This document shows positions 17,126 through 25,256 of a stretch of DNA of 64,000 bases, one piece after another; position 1 is the stretch's first letter; every line of letters starts with the position of its first letter. Position numbers and translations under genes: made by a program. The DNA comes from Streptomyces sp. DH5 (GTDB lineage Bacteria; Actinomycetota; Actinomycetes; Streptomycetales; Streptomycetaceae): NCBI RefSeq assembly GCF_020873915.1, contig NZ_JAHWGP010000016.1, forward strand, positions 100,504 through 164,503. Reading direction: 5' to 3'. The notes under the pieces are model-generated. The model saw nothing but the letters and a program-made list of their open reading frames with translations, was not told the DNA's origin and did not search any database.

Positions 17126-18066
17126 CGACGACCAGCGCCGGCACCGTCATCCGCCCGGCCCGCGCGGGAGGCGCCACCGCGGGCGCCACCGCCCGCCGCC
17201 CCGGGCAGGGCTTCCAGCACGGCGGCTGGTTCGTCGCCCCGTTCCTCGCCCTGTTCGCGCTCTTCGTGATCTGGCCCCTGCTGCGCGGCCTCCACCTGAG
17301 CTTCACCGACGCCAACATCTCCGGCGACGGCGCGGACCTCATCGGCCTCGACAACTACCGCGAGGCCCTCCACGACCCCCTGATGTGGGACTCCCTCGGC
17401 CACAGCGCGTACTTCACGCTGCTCGTCGTCCCCTGCATCACCGTCCTCGCCTTCCTCCTGGCGATGCTCGCCCACCACATCGAACGCGGCAAGTGGCTGT
17501 GGCGGCTCTGCTTCTTCCTGCCGTTCCTGCTGCCGTCCACCGTCGCCGCCAACCTGTGGCAGTGGCTGTTCAACCCCGGCACCGGCATGGTCAACCACGT
17601 CTTCGGCCTGGAGACGCCCTGGCTCACCGACAAGTCGTACGCCATGCTCGCCGTCGTCATCACCACCCTGTGGTGGACCGTCGGCTTCAGCTTCCTGCTC
17701 TACCTCGCGGCCCTCCAGGGCATCCCCGCCCACCTGTACGAGGCCGCCAGGCTCGACGGCGCGAACGCCTGGCACCGCATGGTCCACATCACCCTGCCCA
17801 TGCTGCGCCACATCACCGGTCTCGTCCTCGCCCTGCAGATCCTCGCCTCGCTCCAGGTCTTCGACCAGGCCGTCGTCATCCAGGACTTCGGCCCCGGACC
17901 CGAGGAGTCGACCCGCACCTTCGTGCAGTACACGCTCGAACAGGGCTTCACCAGCTACCGCGTGGGCTACGCCTCCGCCGTCTCCATCATCTTCTTCCTG
18001 ATCATCGCGGCCGTCGCCCTCGCCCGGATGTGGCTGCTGCGCAACCGTGAGGAGGGCGGCCGATGA
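17122..18066 (+). CDS. ABC sugar permease, MalF-like
   Basis: 314 aa; start at 17122 overlaps the binding-protein stop. After an Ala/Arg-rich N-tail, six TM segments (first: GWFVAPFLALFALFVIWPLL) and the inner-membrane permease EAA loop (LYEAARLDGANAWHRMVHITLPML, about 212-235) that contacts the ATPase. Forms the heterodimeric channel with the next gene. No ATPase gene is in the operon; in Streptomyces the shared ATPase MsiK normally energises such importers (established knowledge). Confidence 0.92.
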   Translation: MTTTSAGTVIRPARAGGATAGATARRPGQGFQHGGWFVAPFLALFALFVIWPLLRGLHLSFTDANISGDGADLIGLDNYREALHDPLMWDSLGHSAYFTLLVVPCITVLAFLLAMLAHHIERGKWLWRLCFFLPFLLPSTVAANLWQWLFNPGTGMVNHVFGLETPWLTDKSYAMLAVVITTLWWTVGFSFLLYLAALQGIPAHLYEAARLDGANAWHRMVHITLPMLRHITGLVLALQILASLQVFDQAVVIQDFGPGPEESTRTFVQYTLEQGFTSYRVGYASAVSIIFFLIIAAVALARMWLLRNREEGGR

Positions 18067-18929
18067 CCACCGCCGCACAGCGGACACCCGCGGCCGGGCC
18101 CCGCCGGCCCTGGACACCGAGCCAGATCGTGCTCACCCTCCTCGGCACGGCAGTCTCCGCGGTGTTCCTCGCGCCGTTCGCCTGGGCGCTGTTCACCTCC
18201 CTGAAGTCGGAGACCGAGGCCGTCGAGGCGCCCCCGCACTGGCTCCCCGAGGACTGGACCGGCCAGGCATGGACGGCCATCCTCGAGACCGGCAACATCA
18301 CCAACTGGTTCGTGAACTCCCTGGTCGTCTCGGTGTGTGTGACCGCCGTCGTGCTGGTGGTGGCCGCCCTCGCCGGATACGGCTTCGCCCGCACCGAGTT
18401 CCGCGGCAAGGGCACCGCGCTGGGCGTGGTGATGGCCGGCCTCATGGTGTCCCCGGCCGTCCTCGGCGTGCCCCTGTTCACCACCGTCCAGCAGATGGGC
18501 ATGGTCGACACCTACTGGGGCATGATCCTGCCCCAGTGCGCGCCCGCCGCGATGGTCTACATCCTCTACAAGTTCTTCCAGGGCGTGCCCCGCGAACTGG
18601 AGGAGGCCGCCTTCCTCGACGGTGCCGGCCGCTGGCGCGTCTTCCTCACCATCGTCGTGCCGCTCTCCCGCCCCTCCCTCGCGGCGGTCGGCATCTTCAC
18701 CTTCATCAGCTCCTGGAACAACTTCCTGTGGCCCTACATGGTCACCAACAACCCCGACCTGATGACCATGCCGAACGGCATCGCGACCGTCATGAACTCC
18801 TACGGCATCCAGTGGGCCCAGCTCATGGCCGGCGGCCTCATGGCGGGACTCCCGCTGATCGTCGTCTTCGTCTTCTTCCAGCGTCAGATCGTGGCGGGCG
18901 TCGCCCACACCGGTCTGGCGGGTCAGTGA
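18063..18929 (+). CDS. ABC sugar permease, MalG-like
   Basis: 288 aa, ATGA overlap with the MalF-like gene. Six TM segments and a conserved EAA loop (ELEEAAFLDGAGRWRVFLTIVVPLSRP, about 178-205). Second half of the channel for the importer encoded from 15767. The C-terminus ends without extra domain. Followed by a short remnant of a GH43 gene and then abfA on the same strand, supporting arabinose-polymer uptake. Confidence 0.92.
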   Translation: MTTAAQRTPAAGPRRPWTPSQIVLTLLGTAVSAVFLAPFAWALFTSLKSETEAVEAPPHWLPEDWTGQAWTAILETGNITNWFVNSLVVSVCVTAVVLVVAALAGYGFARTEFRGKGTALGVVMAGLMVSPAVLGVPLFTTVQQMGMVDTYWGMILPQCAPAAMVYILYKFFQGVPRELEEAAFLDGAGRWRVFLTIVVPLSRPSLAAVGIFTFISSWNNFLWPYMVTNNPDLMTMPNGIATVMNSYGIQWAQLMAGGLMAGLPLIVVFVFFQRQIVAGVAHTGLAGQ

Positions 18930-18950
18930 TCCCCGCGAGGAGAGCCGACG

Positions 18951-19112
18951 TGAAGCGCCCGGAAACGCCCCCCTGCCGACCGCGGCCGTCGCGGCCCGCC
19001 GCCCGTGGATCACGTTCGGCAGGCGTACCACTACCCCGACGCCGAGGACGACGGCCCCCCAAAGCTCGGGTACAACCGCCTGAGGTGGACGAAGAACGGC
19101 CGGCCGGTCGTG
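18951..19112 (+). pseudogene. remnant of a GH43 arabinanase-like gene (internal deletion)
   Basis: A GTG at 18951 has a good ribosome site (GAGGAGAG) but its frame quickly becomes nonsense-like. From 19005, in another frame, 36 codons encode a GH43-like C-terminal end: DAEDDGPPKLGYNRLRWTKN then GRPVV. This aligns with the C-terminus of the intact endo-arabinanase at 44630 (DGNDNGTPKLGINLLNWSSG then WPVAY). So the start and the end of an ancestral gene seem to remain with the middle gone, between the importer and abfA. The remnant frame runs open into abfA but has no ribosome site of its own. Confidence 0.6.
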
Positions 19113-19175
19113 CGCCGGAGGCCCGACGAGCCCCCGCGCAGCCGTGGACGAAACCGAACATCCGAGAGGAAGACC

Positions 19176-20681
19176 TTGCGCACTGCCCGTTTCACCCTGG
19201 ACCCCGCCTTCACCGTAGGTGAAGTGAACCCCCGTCTCTTCGGCTCGTTCGTGGAACACCTCGGCCGCTGCGTGTACACCGGCGTCTTCGAACCCGGCCA
19301 CCCCACCGCGGACGCGGACGGCATCCGCGGGGACGTCCTGGAGCTCGTCCGGGAGCTCGGCGTCACCGCCATCCGCTACCCCGGCGGCAACTTCGTCTCC
19401 GGCTACAAGTGGGAGGACTCGGTCGGCCCCGTCGAGGAGCGCCCCCGCCGCCTCGACCTCGCCTGGCGCTCGACCGAGACCAACCGCTTCGGCCTCTCCG
19501 AGTACATCGCGTTCCTCAGGAAGATCGGCCCCCGGGCCGAGCCCATGATGGCCGTCAACCTCGGCACCCGTGGTGTCGCGGAGGCCCTGGAGCTCCAGGA
19601 GTACGCCAACCACCCCTCCGGCACCGCGCTGTCGGACCTGCGCGCCGAGCACGGCGACAAGGACCCCTTCGGCATCCGGCTGTGGTGTCTGGGCAACGAG
19701 ATGGACGGCCCCTGGCAGACCGGCCACAAGACCGCCGAGGAGTACGGCCGTCTCGCCGCCGAGACCGCCCGCGCCATGCGGCAGATGGACCCCGGCGTCG
19801 AGCTCGTCGCCTGCGGTTCCTCCGGCCAGTCCATGGAGACCTTCGCCGAGTGGGAGGCGACGGTCCTGAAGGAGACGTACGACCTCGTCGACCACATCTC
19901 CCTGCACGCCTACTACGAGCCGCACGACGGCGACGTCGACTCCTTCCTCGCCTCCGCCGTCGACATGGAGTCCTTCATCGAGAACGTGGTCGCCACCTGC
20001 GACCACGTCGGCGCCCGCCTGAAGTCCAGGAAGCGGATCAACCTCTCCTTCGACGAGTGGAACGTCTGGTACATGTCCCGCACCGAGGAGCAGGTCGGTG
20101 CCCTGGACTGGCCCGAGGCGCCACGCATCCTGGAGGACAGCTACAGCGTCACCGACGCGGTCGTCTTCGGTTCGCTGCTCATCGCGCTGCTCCGGCACGC
20201 CGACCGCGTGACCGTGGCCTGCCTCGCCCAGCTCGTCAACGTGATCGCCCCGATCATGACCGAGCCCGGCGGTCCGGCCTGGCGGCAGACGACGTTCTTC
20301 CCCTTCGCCCAGGCCTCGGCACACGGCCGCGGCGAGGTGCTGGACGTGCGCGTGGACTCACCGACGTACGAGACGAAGAAGTACGGCGAGGCCGACCTGC
20401 TGCACGCCACCGCCGTGCGCGCCGAGGACGGCACGGTCACCGTCTTCGCCGTCAACCGGTGCCGCACCGAGCCGCTCCCGCTGGAGGTGGCGCTCGGCGG
20501 TCTCGGTCTCACCTCGGTCGTCGAGCACAGCGTCCTGTCCGACGCCGACCCCGACGCCCGCAACACCCTCGCCGAGCCGGAGCGGGTCGCCCCGCACGCG
20601 GCCGAGGGCACGACCCTGGACGACGGCCGCCTCTCGGCCGTGCTGGAGCCGCTGTCCTGGAACGTGATCCGCCTGGCGTGA
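19176..20681 (+). CDS. abfA: intracellular alpha-L-arabinofuranosidase, GH51
   Basis: 501 aa from TTG at 19176 with GAGAGGA upstream; this gives normal length for cytoplasmic GH51 enzymes. Catalytic acid/base Glu in WCLGNEMDGPW (about residue 173) and nucleophile Glu in LSFDEWNVWYMS (about 293). (beta/alpha)8 barrel followed by a beta-sandwich C-terminal domain. No signal peptide, so it acts on imported arabino-oligosaccharides to release L-arabinose. It follows the sugar importer (15767-18929) on the same strand; the intervening GH43 scar suggests the operon once held an arabinanase too. Probably controlled by the importer promoter at 15648. Confidence 0.93.
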   Translation: MRTARFTLDPAFTVGEVNPRLFGSFVEHLGRCVYTGVFEPGHPTADADGIRGDVLELVRELGVTAIRYPGGNFVSGYKWEDSVGPVEERPRRLDLAWRSTETNRFGLSEYIAFLRKIGPRAEPMMAVNLGTRGVAEALELQEYANHPSGTALSDLRAEHGDKDPFGIRLWCLGNEMDGPWQTGHKTAEEYGRLAAETARAMRQMDPGVELVACGSSGQSMETFAEWEATVLKETYDLVDHISLHAYYEPHDGDVDSFLASAVDMESFIENVVATCDHVGARLKSRKRINLSFDEWNVWYMSRTEEQVGALDWPEAPRILEDSYSVTDAVVFGSLLIALLRHADRVTVACLAQLVNVIAPIMTEPGGPAWRQTTFFPFAQASAHGRGEVLDVRVDSPTYETKKYGEADLLHATAVRAEDGTVTVFAVNRCRTEPLPLEVALGGLGLTSVVEHSVLSDADPDARNTLAEPERVAPHAAEGTTLDDGRLSAVLEPLSWNVIRLA

Positions 20682-20714
20682 TCCGGCCGGCGTGAGCCGC
20701 ACCGGCGGCGGAGG

Positions 20715-20749
20715 CGCGGTGGACTCACCCCTCGGTCGAGTCCACCGCG
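20715..20749. terminator. bidirectional hairpin between abfA and GH35-like gene
   Basis: Perfect 12-bp arms, CGCGGTGGACTC (20715-20726) and GAGTCCACCGCG (20738-20749), 11-nt loop. Serves convergent transcription; the right part overlaps the last codons of the GH35-like gene. Confidence 0.8.
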
Positions 20750-23499
20750 TCCCGGGTCTCCACCGGTTCCACCGGCACCCCGCCCCGGGCCGCGCCCAGC
20801 AGCGTCAGCCGCACCTCGCCCGGCCCGGAGGGGGTGGTGCCGTCGGACAGCACCGCGAGGGCCAGGGTGTTGGCCCCCCGGGTGCGCAGGATCCCGTTCG
20901 GCAGGACGAAGGTGCGGCGGGTGCCCACGTCGTTGAGGTACTGGCCCATGTTCCAGCCGTTGAGGAAGACCTGGACGCGGTAGGCGCGCTCCGGGTCGTC
21001 CTCGAGGGTGAGTCCGACGGAGGCGTCCAGCTCCGGATCGATGTCGAGGCGGAAGCCGGTCCGGTACCAGGTCACCCCCTGGCGCCGTTCCCCGCGGGGG
21101 AGGTCCACCGGCCGCCAGTCTTGGTCGTCGTGCCCCGGCAGGTGCCAGCCGTGGCGCTCCCCGTGCAGCCCGCCGTTGTTGAGGGGCCCGCGCGCCCGGT
21201 CCGGCGCCGCGGCCCCCTGGATCCGCCACTCGACCTCCCGTGCACCGCCCCCGAACGCGGCGGCGGTCAGTCCGCGCGCGGCCTTGTACGCGTCCCGGGT
21301 CCGCTCGTCCCCGTCGTGCTGCATCGGCCGGACGAGCACCGACAGCACGTGCCGCCCCGGCCCGCGCAGCTCCTCGGGCACGGTGAAGGTGGCGGTGGCC
21401 GTCCAGGTGCCCCGGTCCGCGGTGTCCTCGTCCGGCGCCGGCATGCGGTGGGTGCCGAGGGGCCGCCCGTCCAGCCAGGCCATCAGCAGACCGTGCGGCC
21501 CGGTGCTGTACGAAAGCGACACCGAGGTGACGCCGTGCGTGTCCGTCAGCCGGCCCCGGTACCAGACGTCGCCGTGGTGGAAGCCGTAGTCGTCCGCGAA
21601 GAGGACGGGCCCGTCGCCGGGCACGGGCGTGCTGCTGTGGGACGACGCCCGGTCGGCCACCGTCCACGCCGAGTCGTCGAAGTCCGGCCGGGACTCCGGG
21701 TTCCCGGACCGGCGCCGCCAGCCACCCAGCTCCGGCAGCGGCACGTCCGGCGCGTCCGGCACCATGCCCTCCATCACCAGGCTCCCCGCCCGGCCGACGT
21801 AGGTGCGCACCGGCCGGCCGTTCCACGTCACGGAGGTGATCCCGCGCGGGCCCCACACCTCCACCCCGGTCTCGCCGACGACGTCGCCGACGAGGTGGAC
21901 GGTGTCGCCGCGCAGCGTCGCCGAGCGGAGCATCGCCGGACCGTAGACCAGCAGGGGCCCGGAGGGGGTCTCGTACGGCCACAGCCGCAGCGCGGTGGCG
22001 TCGTCGGCGAACAGCAGCACCAGGGGGACGTCGGAGTCGCCCTTGCTGACGAGCACCCGGCCCAGTCCGCCCTTGCCGAGCGGCGCGACGACGTTGAGCC
22101 TGCCCCGGTCGTAGGTCCACGCCGGTTCGACGTCCGCGCGGAAGACCTCCGGCTGGGTCTCGCAGTCCAGCACGACCTGTGCGGTCTCACCGGCGCGGCC
22201 GGCGAACACGGCGACGTCCTGGCGTCCGGCGGCCATGCTCAGCAAGGGCTGCGCGGTGGTGTACGCCAGCTTCCGCCGGCCCAGCGCCAGACCGGTGAAC
22301 AGCAGCTTGGCGTCGTACGGTGCCACCGAGACGGGCACCTCGACGGCGGTGCCCGGCAGCATCGAGCGGACCCGCTCCCCGGAGTCGTTGCGCACGACGT
22401 ACACCTGGGCGCCGGTGTCGGGGTTGGCCAGGTGCTCCACGGTCAGCCGTCCGTCCGCCGCCCGCACCCGGTCCGCCCGGTCCAGCCGGGCGAGGTCGGG
22501 CACCGTCCGCACCAGGTGGCCGAACTGCTGGAGCGGGGCCAGCTCCGGTGTGGGCCGGCGGGCCTCGTCGAGCGGTGCGCCCGAGTCGTGGGGGGCGGGG
22601 CCGCCCGTCCCGGGCAGCCACCCCCACGAGGTGCCGCCGAACACCGTGGGGACGTCGTGCGCGGTGATGCCGCGGGCGAGGTCGGCCAGGTGACCGGTCC
22701 GCTCGTGTCCGGCGGCGGTGCGGAAGCCGGGCGCCCGCGGGCCGCCCTCACGGTCGCCGGCCAGCCGGCCCCCGTGGAGGACCGGTACGTCGATGCGGTC
22801 GGCGCGCGCCTTCGCGTAGAGGCGGGCGAGGTGGGCGCGCCCCGCCGCGCCGTCGCCGGGGGGTGCGCTCGCGTCCTCGAACCGGTACAGCAGCACGGTG
22901 CCGCCGCCGGCGGTGAACAGGTGCCGGACGGCGATGGCGTTGACGGCGCTCAGCCACTCGTCGACGTGCCGCAGGTACTCCGGGTCGTCGGTCCGCGCGG
23001 TCCCGGCGGCGGCCGTCAGCCATCCGGGCAGGCCCCCGGCGTCCACGTCGGGGCCGAGGTAGGGGCCGGGCCGCAGGACGACGTAGAGCCGTTCCTCCGC
23101 GGCCATGTCCAGGAACCGGTTCAGGTCCCGCACCCCGGTGAAGTCGTAGGTGCCCGGTGCGGGGGAGTGGTGGTTCCACGGCACGGGGACGCTCACCGCG
23201 TTGTGCCCGTGGGCGCGCAGCTTCTGCAGCACGTCCCGCCACAGGGACGGGCTGGGCAGCCGGTAGAAGGGCATTCCGGCGGACCACAGCACCAGGCGCC
23301 GGCCGTCGACCAGCAGGGAGTACCCGTCGTGGCCGATCCGGTGCCGCCTGCCGTCCGCGCTCGGCGCGGGGGGCGGCGGACCGGTCGGCACGACGCGCGG
23401 ACCGTCCGCGCCGGGCGCCGCCCCGCCGCTGCCGGCCAGGGCGAGTCCGAGCGCGGCCGTGCCGGCCAGCGCGGTGAAGGTGCGCCTGCTGAGCTCCAA
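20725..23499 (-). CDS. secreted GH35-like protein, probably catalytically inactive
   Basis: 924 aa from TTG at 23499, chosen because AGGAGG lies seven to eight bases upstream and it starts a Tat signal (LSRRTFTALAGTAALGLALAG). GH35 beta-galactosidase layout: TIM-barrel (about 55-350) with LRPGPYLGPDVDAGGLPGWL, a GGTSWGWLP segment equal to GGTNFG, then beta-rich jelly-roll domains with galactose-binding-like folds. However the usual QVENE acid/base motif reads YRFEDAS (catalytic Glu replaced) and the EFW nucleophile segment is missing through shortening. Binding without hydrolysis, or a different chemistry, is therefore likely. Faces abfA convergently. Confidence 0.75.
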   Translation of the reverse strand: MELSRRTFTALAGTAALGLALAGSGGAAPGADGPRVVPTGPPPPAPSADGRRHRIGHDGYSLLVDGRRLVLWSAGMPFYRLPSPSLWRDVLQKLRAHGHNAVSVPVPWNHHSPAPGTYDFTGVRDLNRFLDMAAEERLYVVLRPGPYLGPDVDAGGLPGWLTAAAGTARTDDPEYLRHVDEWLSAVNAIAVRHLFTAGGGTVLLYRFEDASAPPGDGAAGRAHLARLYAKARADRIDVPVLHGGRLAGDREGGPRAPGFRTAAGHERTGHLADLARGITAHDVPTVFGGTSWGWLPGTGGPAPHDSGAPLDEARRPTPELAPLQQFGHLVRTVPDLARLDRADRVRAADGRLTVEHLANPDTGAQVYVVRNDSGERVRSMLPGTAVEVPVSVAPYDAKLLFTGLALGRRKLAYTTAQPLLSMAAGRQDVAVFAGRAGETAQVVLDCETQPEVFRADVEPAWTYDRGRLNVVAPLGKGGLGRVLVSKGDSDVPLVLLFADDATALRLWPYETPSGPLLVYGPAMLRSATLRGDTVHLVGDVVGETGVEVWGPRGITSVTWNGRPVRTYVGRAGSLVMEGMVPDAPDVPLPELGGWRRRSGNPESRPDFDDSAWTVADRASSHSSTPVPGDGPVLFADDYGFHHGDVWYRGRLTDTHGVTSVSLSYSTGPHGLLMAWLDGRPLGTHRMPAPDEDTADRGTWTATATFTVPEELRGPGRHVLSVLVRPMQHDGDERTRDAYKAARGLTAAAFGGGAREVEWRIQGAAAPDRARGPLNNGGLHGERHGWHLPGHDDQDWRPVDLPRGERRQGVTWYRTGFRLDIDPELDASVGLTLEDDPERAYRVQVFLNGWNMGQYLNDVGTRRTFVLPNGILRTRGANTLALAVLSDGTTPSGPGEVRLTLLGAARGGVPVEPVETRDAVDSTEG

Positions 23500-23837
23500 A
23501 GGAGCGCCTCCTGGTACGGGTGTCACAAGGGGTGCTGGTGGGTCATTCTCCCCGAACGGCGCCGCCCCGTTCACACGCCCGTCCCGGTACGCCGCTTCCG
23601 TGTGCTGTCGTCCGCTTCCGTCGTGACGGAAGCGGACGGCCGGAGTGCGCCCGTCCGGCCGTCACGGGGCTCCCCGCGACGCGAGCGCCCCCGGCCTTCA
23701 CGGTGCCTTCACGCGTCCTTCACGAGGCCGGGAGCGCAGGTGCACGCCTGCCCGCACGTTCGGCACGTGCACGACGCCTCCGGCTCCGCCCGCGAGGCCG
23801 GGGCGGCCACTCCCGCCGCCGCACGGCGGGCCGGGGA
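23500..23837. other. 338-bp intergenic stretch, no gene seen
   Basis: Between the PucR gene stop and the GH35-like start, both minus strand. Contains only the ribosome site AGGAGG of the GH35-like gene at its left end and GC-rich short repeats (CCTTCACG twice near 23700). No convincing promoter or coding signal. Confidence 0.4.
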
Positions 23838-25049
23838 TCACCCTCCGCCGTGGTCGTTCCGCAGATGCAGCGAGCGCAGGGCCACCTCGATGGCGAAGCG
23901 GCGTTCGGGGTCGCTGAGGCGGTCGCCCAGGTAGGTGTCCAGGTTCCGCAGGCGGTAGCGAACGGTCTGGGCGTGGACGCCCAGCATTTCACCGACCTGC
24001 TCGGCGGAGGCCCGGGTGGAGACGTGTACCCGGAGCGTCTCGACGAGCCGGTCGCGCCGGCTGGGGGGCAGCGCGCGCAGCGGGGCCAGTTCCCGGGCGG
24101 CGAGGTGACCGACCAGGGCGGGGTCGGACAGCAGCCACAGCGTGGTCAGGTGGTCCTCGCACCGGATCAGCGGAGCGTCGGGCAGCACGCCGTCGTCGAC
24201 GAACTGGAGCACGCGACGCGCCCAGCGGACGGAATCGGCGGCCTGTGCGACCGGTACGGTCAGGCCCACGGCGGCACGCGTGCCGGCCAGCGCCGTGCCG
24301 AGCATCGAGAGGCGCTGCGGGGTGAGGTCCCCGGGGACGAGCAGGTGCGGCTGCGGGATGTCGAGGTCGGCGAGGACGTCACCGTCGAGGGTGGCCTGGA
24401 TGTGGTCCGGTACCGGAGGGCGGAGGGCGATGAGGGTGCACGTCGCGGGGAGTTCCCAGGCGGCGGACTCGCACAGCTCCGAGAGGGTCGAGCGGGGCAG
24501 CGGGGACGAGGCGAGGATCAGATGGAGCAGCCGTCTTCGTAACGCGGTCATCTCGGACGTGGCCCGCTCCCGCACCTCGGTGTACCCCTCGCGGGTGACC
24601 GCCTCCAGTTCCTCGACGTAGGCGAAGAGGGCGTCGGCGAAGGCGAGGATGAGGGCGGGGGAGAGGTTGTACTGCCGGCCCACCGTCCTGGCCCGGCGCA
24701 GCGCGATGCGGGCCCCGAGCCGGTAGGCGCTCTGCAGGGTATCCAGGTCGCGGCCCTCGTAGGCCTCCACCCGGCCGAACCTGCGCAGCAGTTCGTCCCG
24801 CAGTTCCGAACTCCGGCCAGGGTCGGCGACCCGGTCCACGAACGCGACCAGCGCCTGTTCCACGCCCTGGCGGATCGCGTCCCCGTTCGGGCCGTTGAGC
24901 AGCCGGCCGTACACCGGGTAGGCCCGGGTGACCTCGGTCCGTATCTCGTTCAGCAGCCCCGGCAGCTCCGGCCGTATGAAGGTCGCGAACCTTCTGGGTA
25001 ACGGCTCGAGCGGTTCACCGGCCTCCGGGGACCGTGCGATCGTGGGCAT
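23838..25049 (-). CDS. PucR/CdaR-type regulator with two TTA codons
   Basis: 403 aa, ATG at 25049. N-terminal helical region (about 15-160; YEGRDLDTLQSAYRLGARIALRRA matches LNGRSLDALQATYRMGVRLAWRR of the paralogue at 6191), GGDEF-derived middle, and C-terminal PucR HTH (EMLGVHAQTVRYRLRNLDTYLGDRLSD, about 355-382). Codons 17 (24999-25001) and 170 (24540-24542) are TTA, pointing to bldA dependence. It lies 207 bp downstream of a three-gene secreted-protein operon on the same strand and is the obvious candidate regulator for that operon or the mce locus (inference). No sensor domain is evident. Confidence 0.88.
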   Translation of the reverse strand: MPTIARSPEAGEPLEPLPRRFATFIRPELPGLLNEIRTEVTRAYPVYGRLLNGPNGDAIRQGVEQALVAFVDRVADPGRSSELRDELLRRFGRVEAYEGRDLDTLQSAYRLGARIALRRARTVGRQYNLSPALILAFADALFAYVEELEAVTREGYTEVRERATSEMTALRRRLLHLILASSPLPRSTLSELCESAAWELPATCTLIALRPPVPDHIQATLDGDVLADLDIPQPHLLVPGDLTPQRLSMLGTALAGTRAAVGLTVPVAQAADSVRWARRVLQFVDDGVLPDAPLIRCEDHLTTLWLLSDPALVGHLAARELAPLRALPPSRRDRLVETLRVHVSTRASAEQVGEMLGVHAQTVRYRLRNLDTYLGDRLSDPERRFAIEVALRSLHLRNDHGGG

Positions 25050-25093
25050 CAGCCACCCCTTGTTCTCCGACGTGTCCGGCGGGCGGCCGGGCA

Positions 25094-25118
25094 GGGCCGT
25101 CCGGGTGGCGGACGGCCC
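25094..25118. terminator. hairpin after secreted-protein operon
   Basis: Perfect 10-bp arms GGGCCGTCCG / CGGACGGCCC with a 5-nt loop, about 140 bp downstream of the stop at 25257 (minus strand) and 45 bp before the pucR start. May end the secreted-protein transcript or form a leader structure for pucR. Confidence 0.5.
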
Positions 25119-25256
25119 CCGAACCCGCCGGGTCGCGCCGGTCTGGGACGCCGAAGCTAAATCAACTTCGTTGCTTTGTACACCGTGTCATCGGAAAAGC
25201 TTCACAGGCGGACCACCCGGCCGCCGGGACGGCCGGGAACCGCCGCCGCGTGGCCG

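Noticed and set aside
19005-19175. N-terminal extension of AbfA
   Set aside because: The frame is open, but the residues are a GH43 C-terminal remnant followed by Arg-rich sequence; a ribosome site precedes TTG 19176 and gives the normal enzyme length.
20692-23934. 1080-codon plus-strand open frame
   Set aside because: Anti-sense of the GH35-like gene; composition (Val/Gly/Arg/His/Gln) and lack of motifs show it is a shadow.
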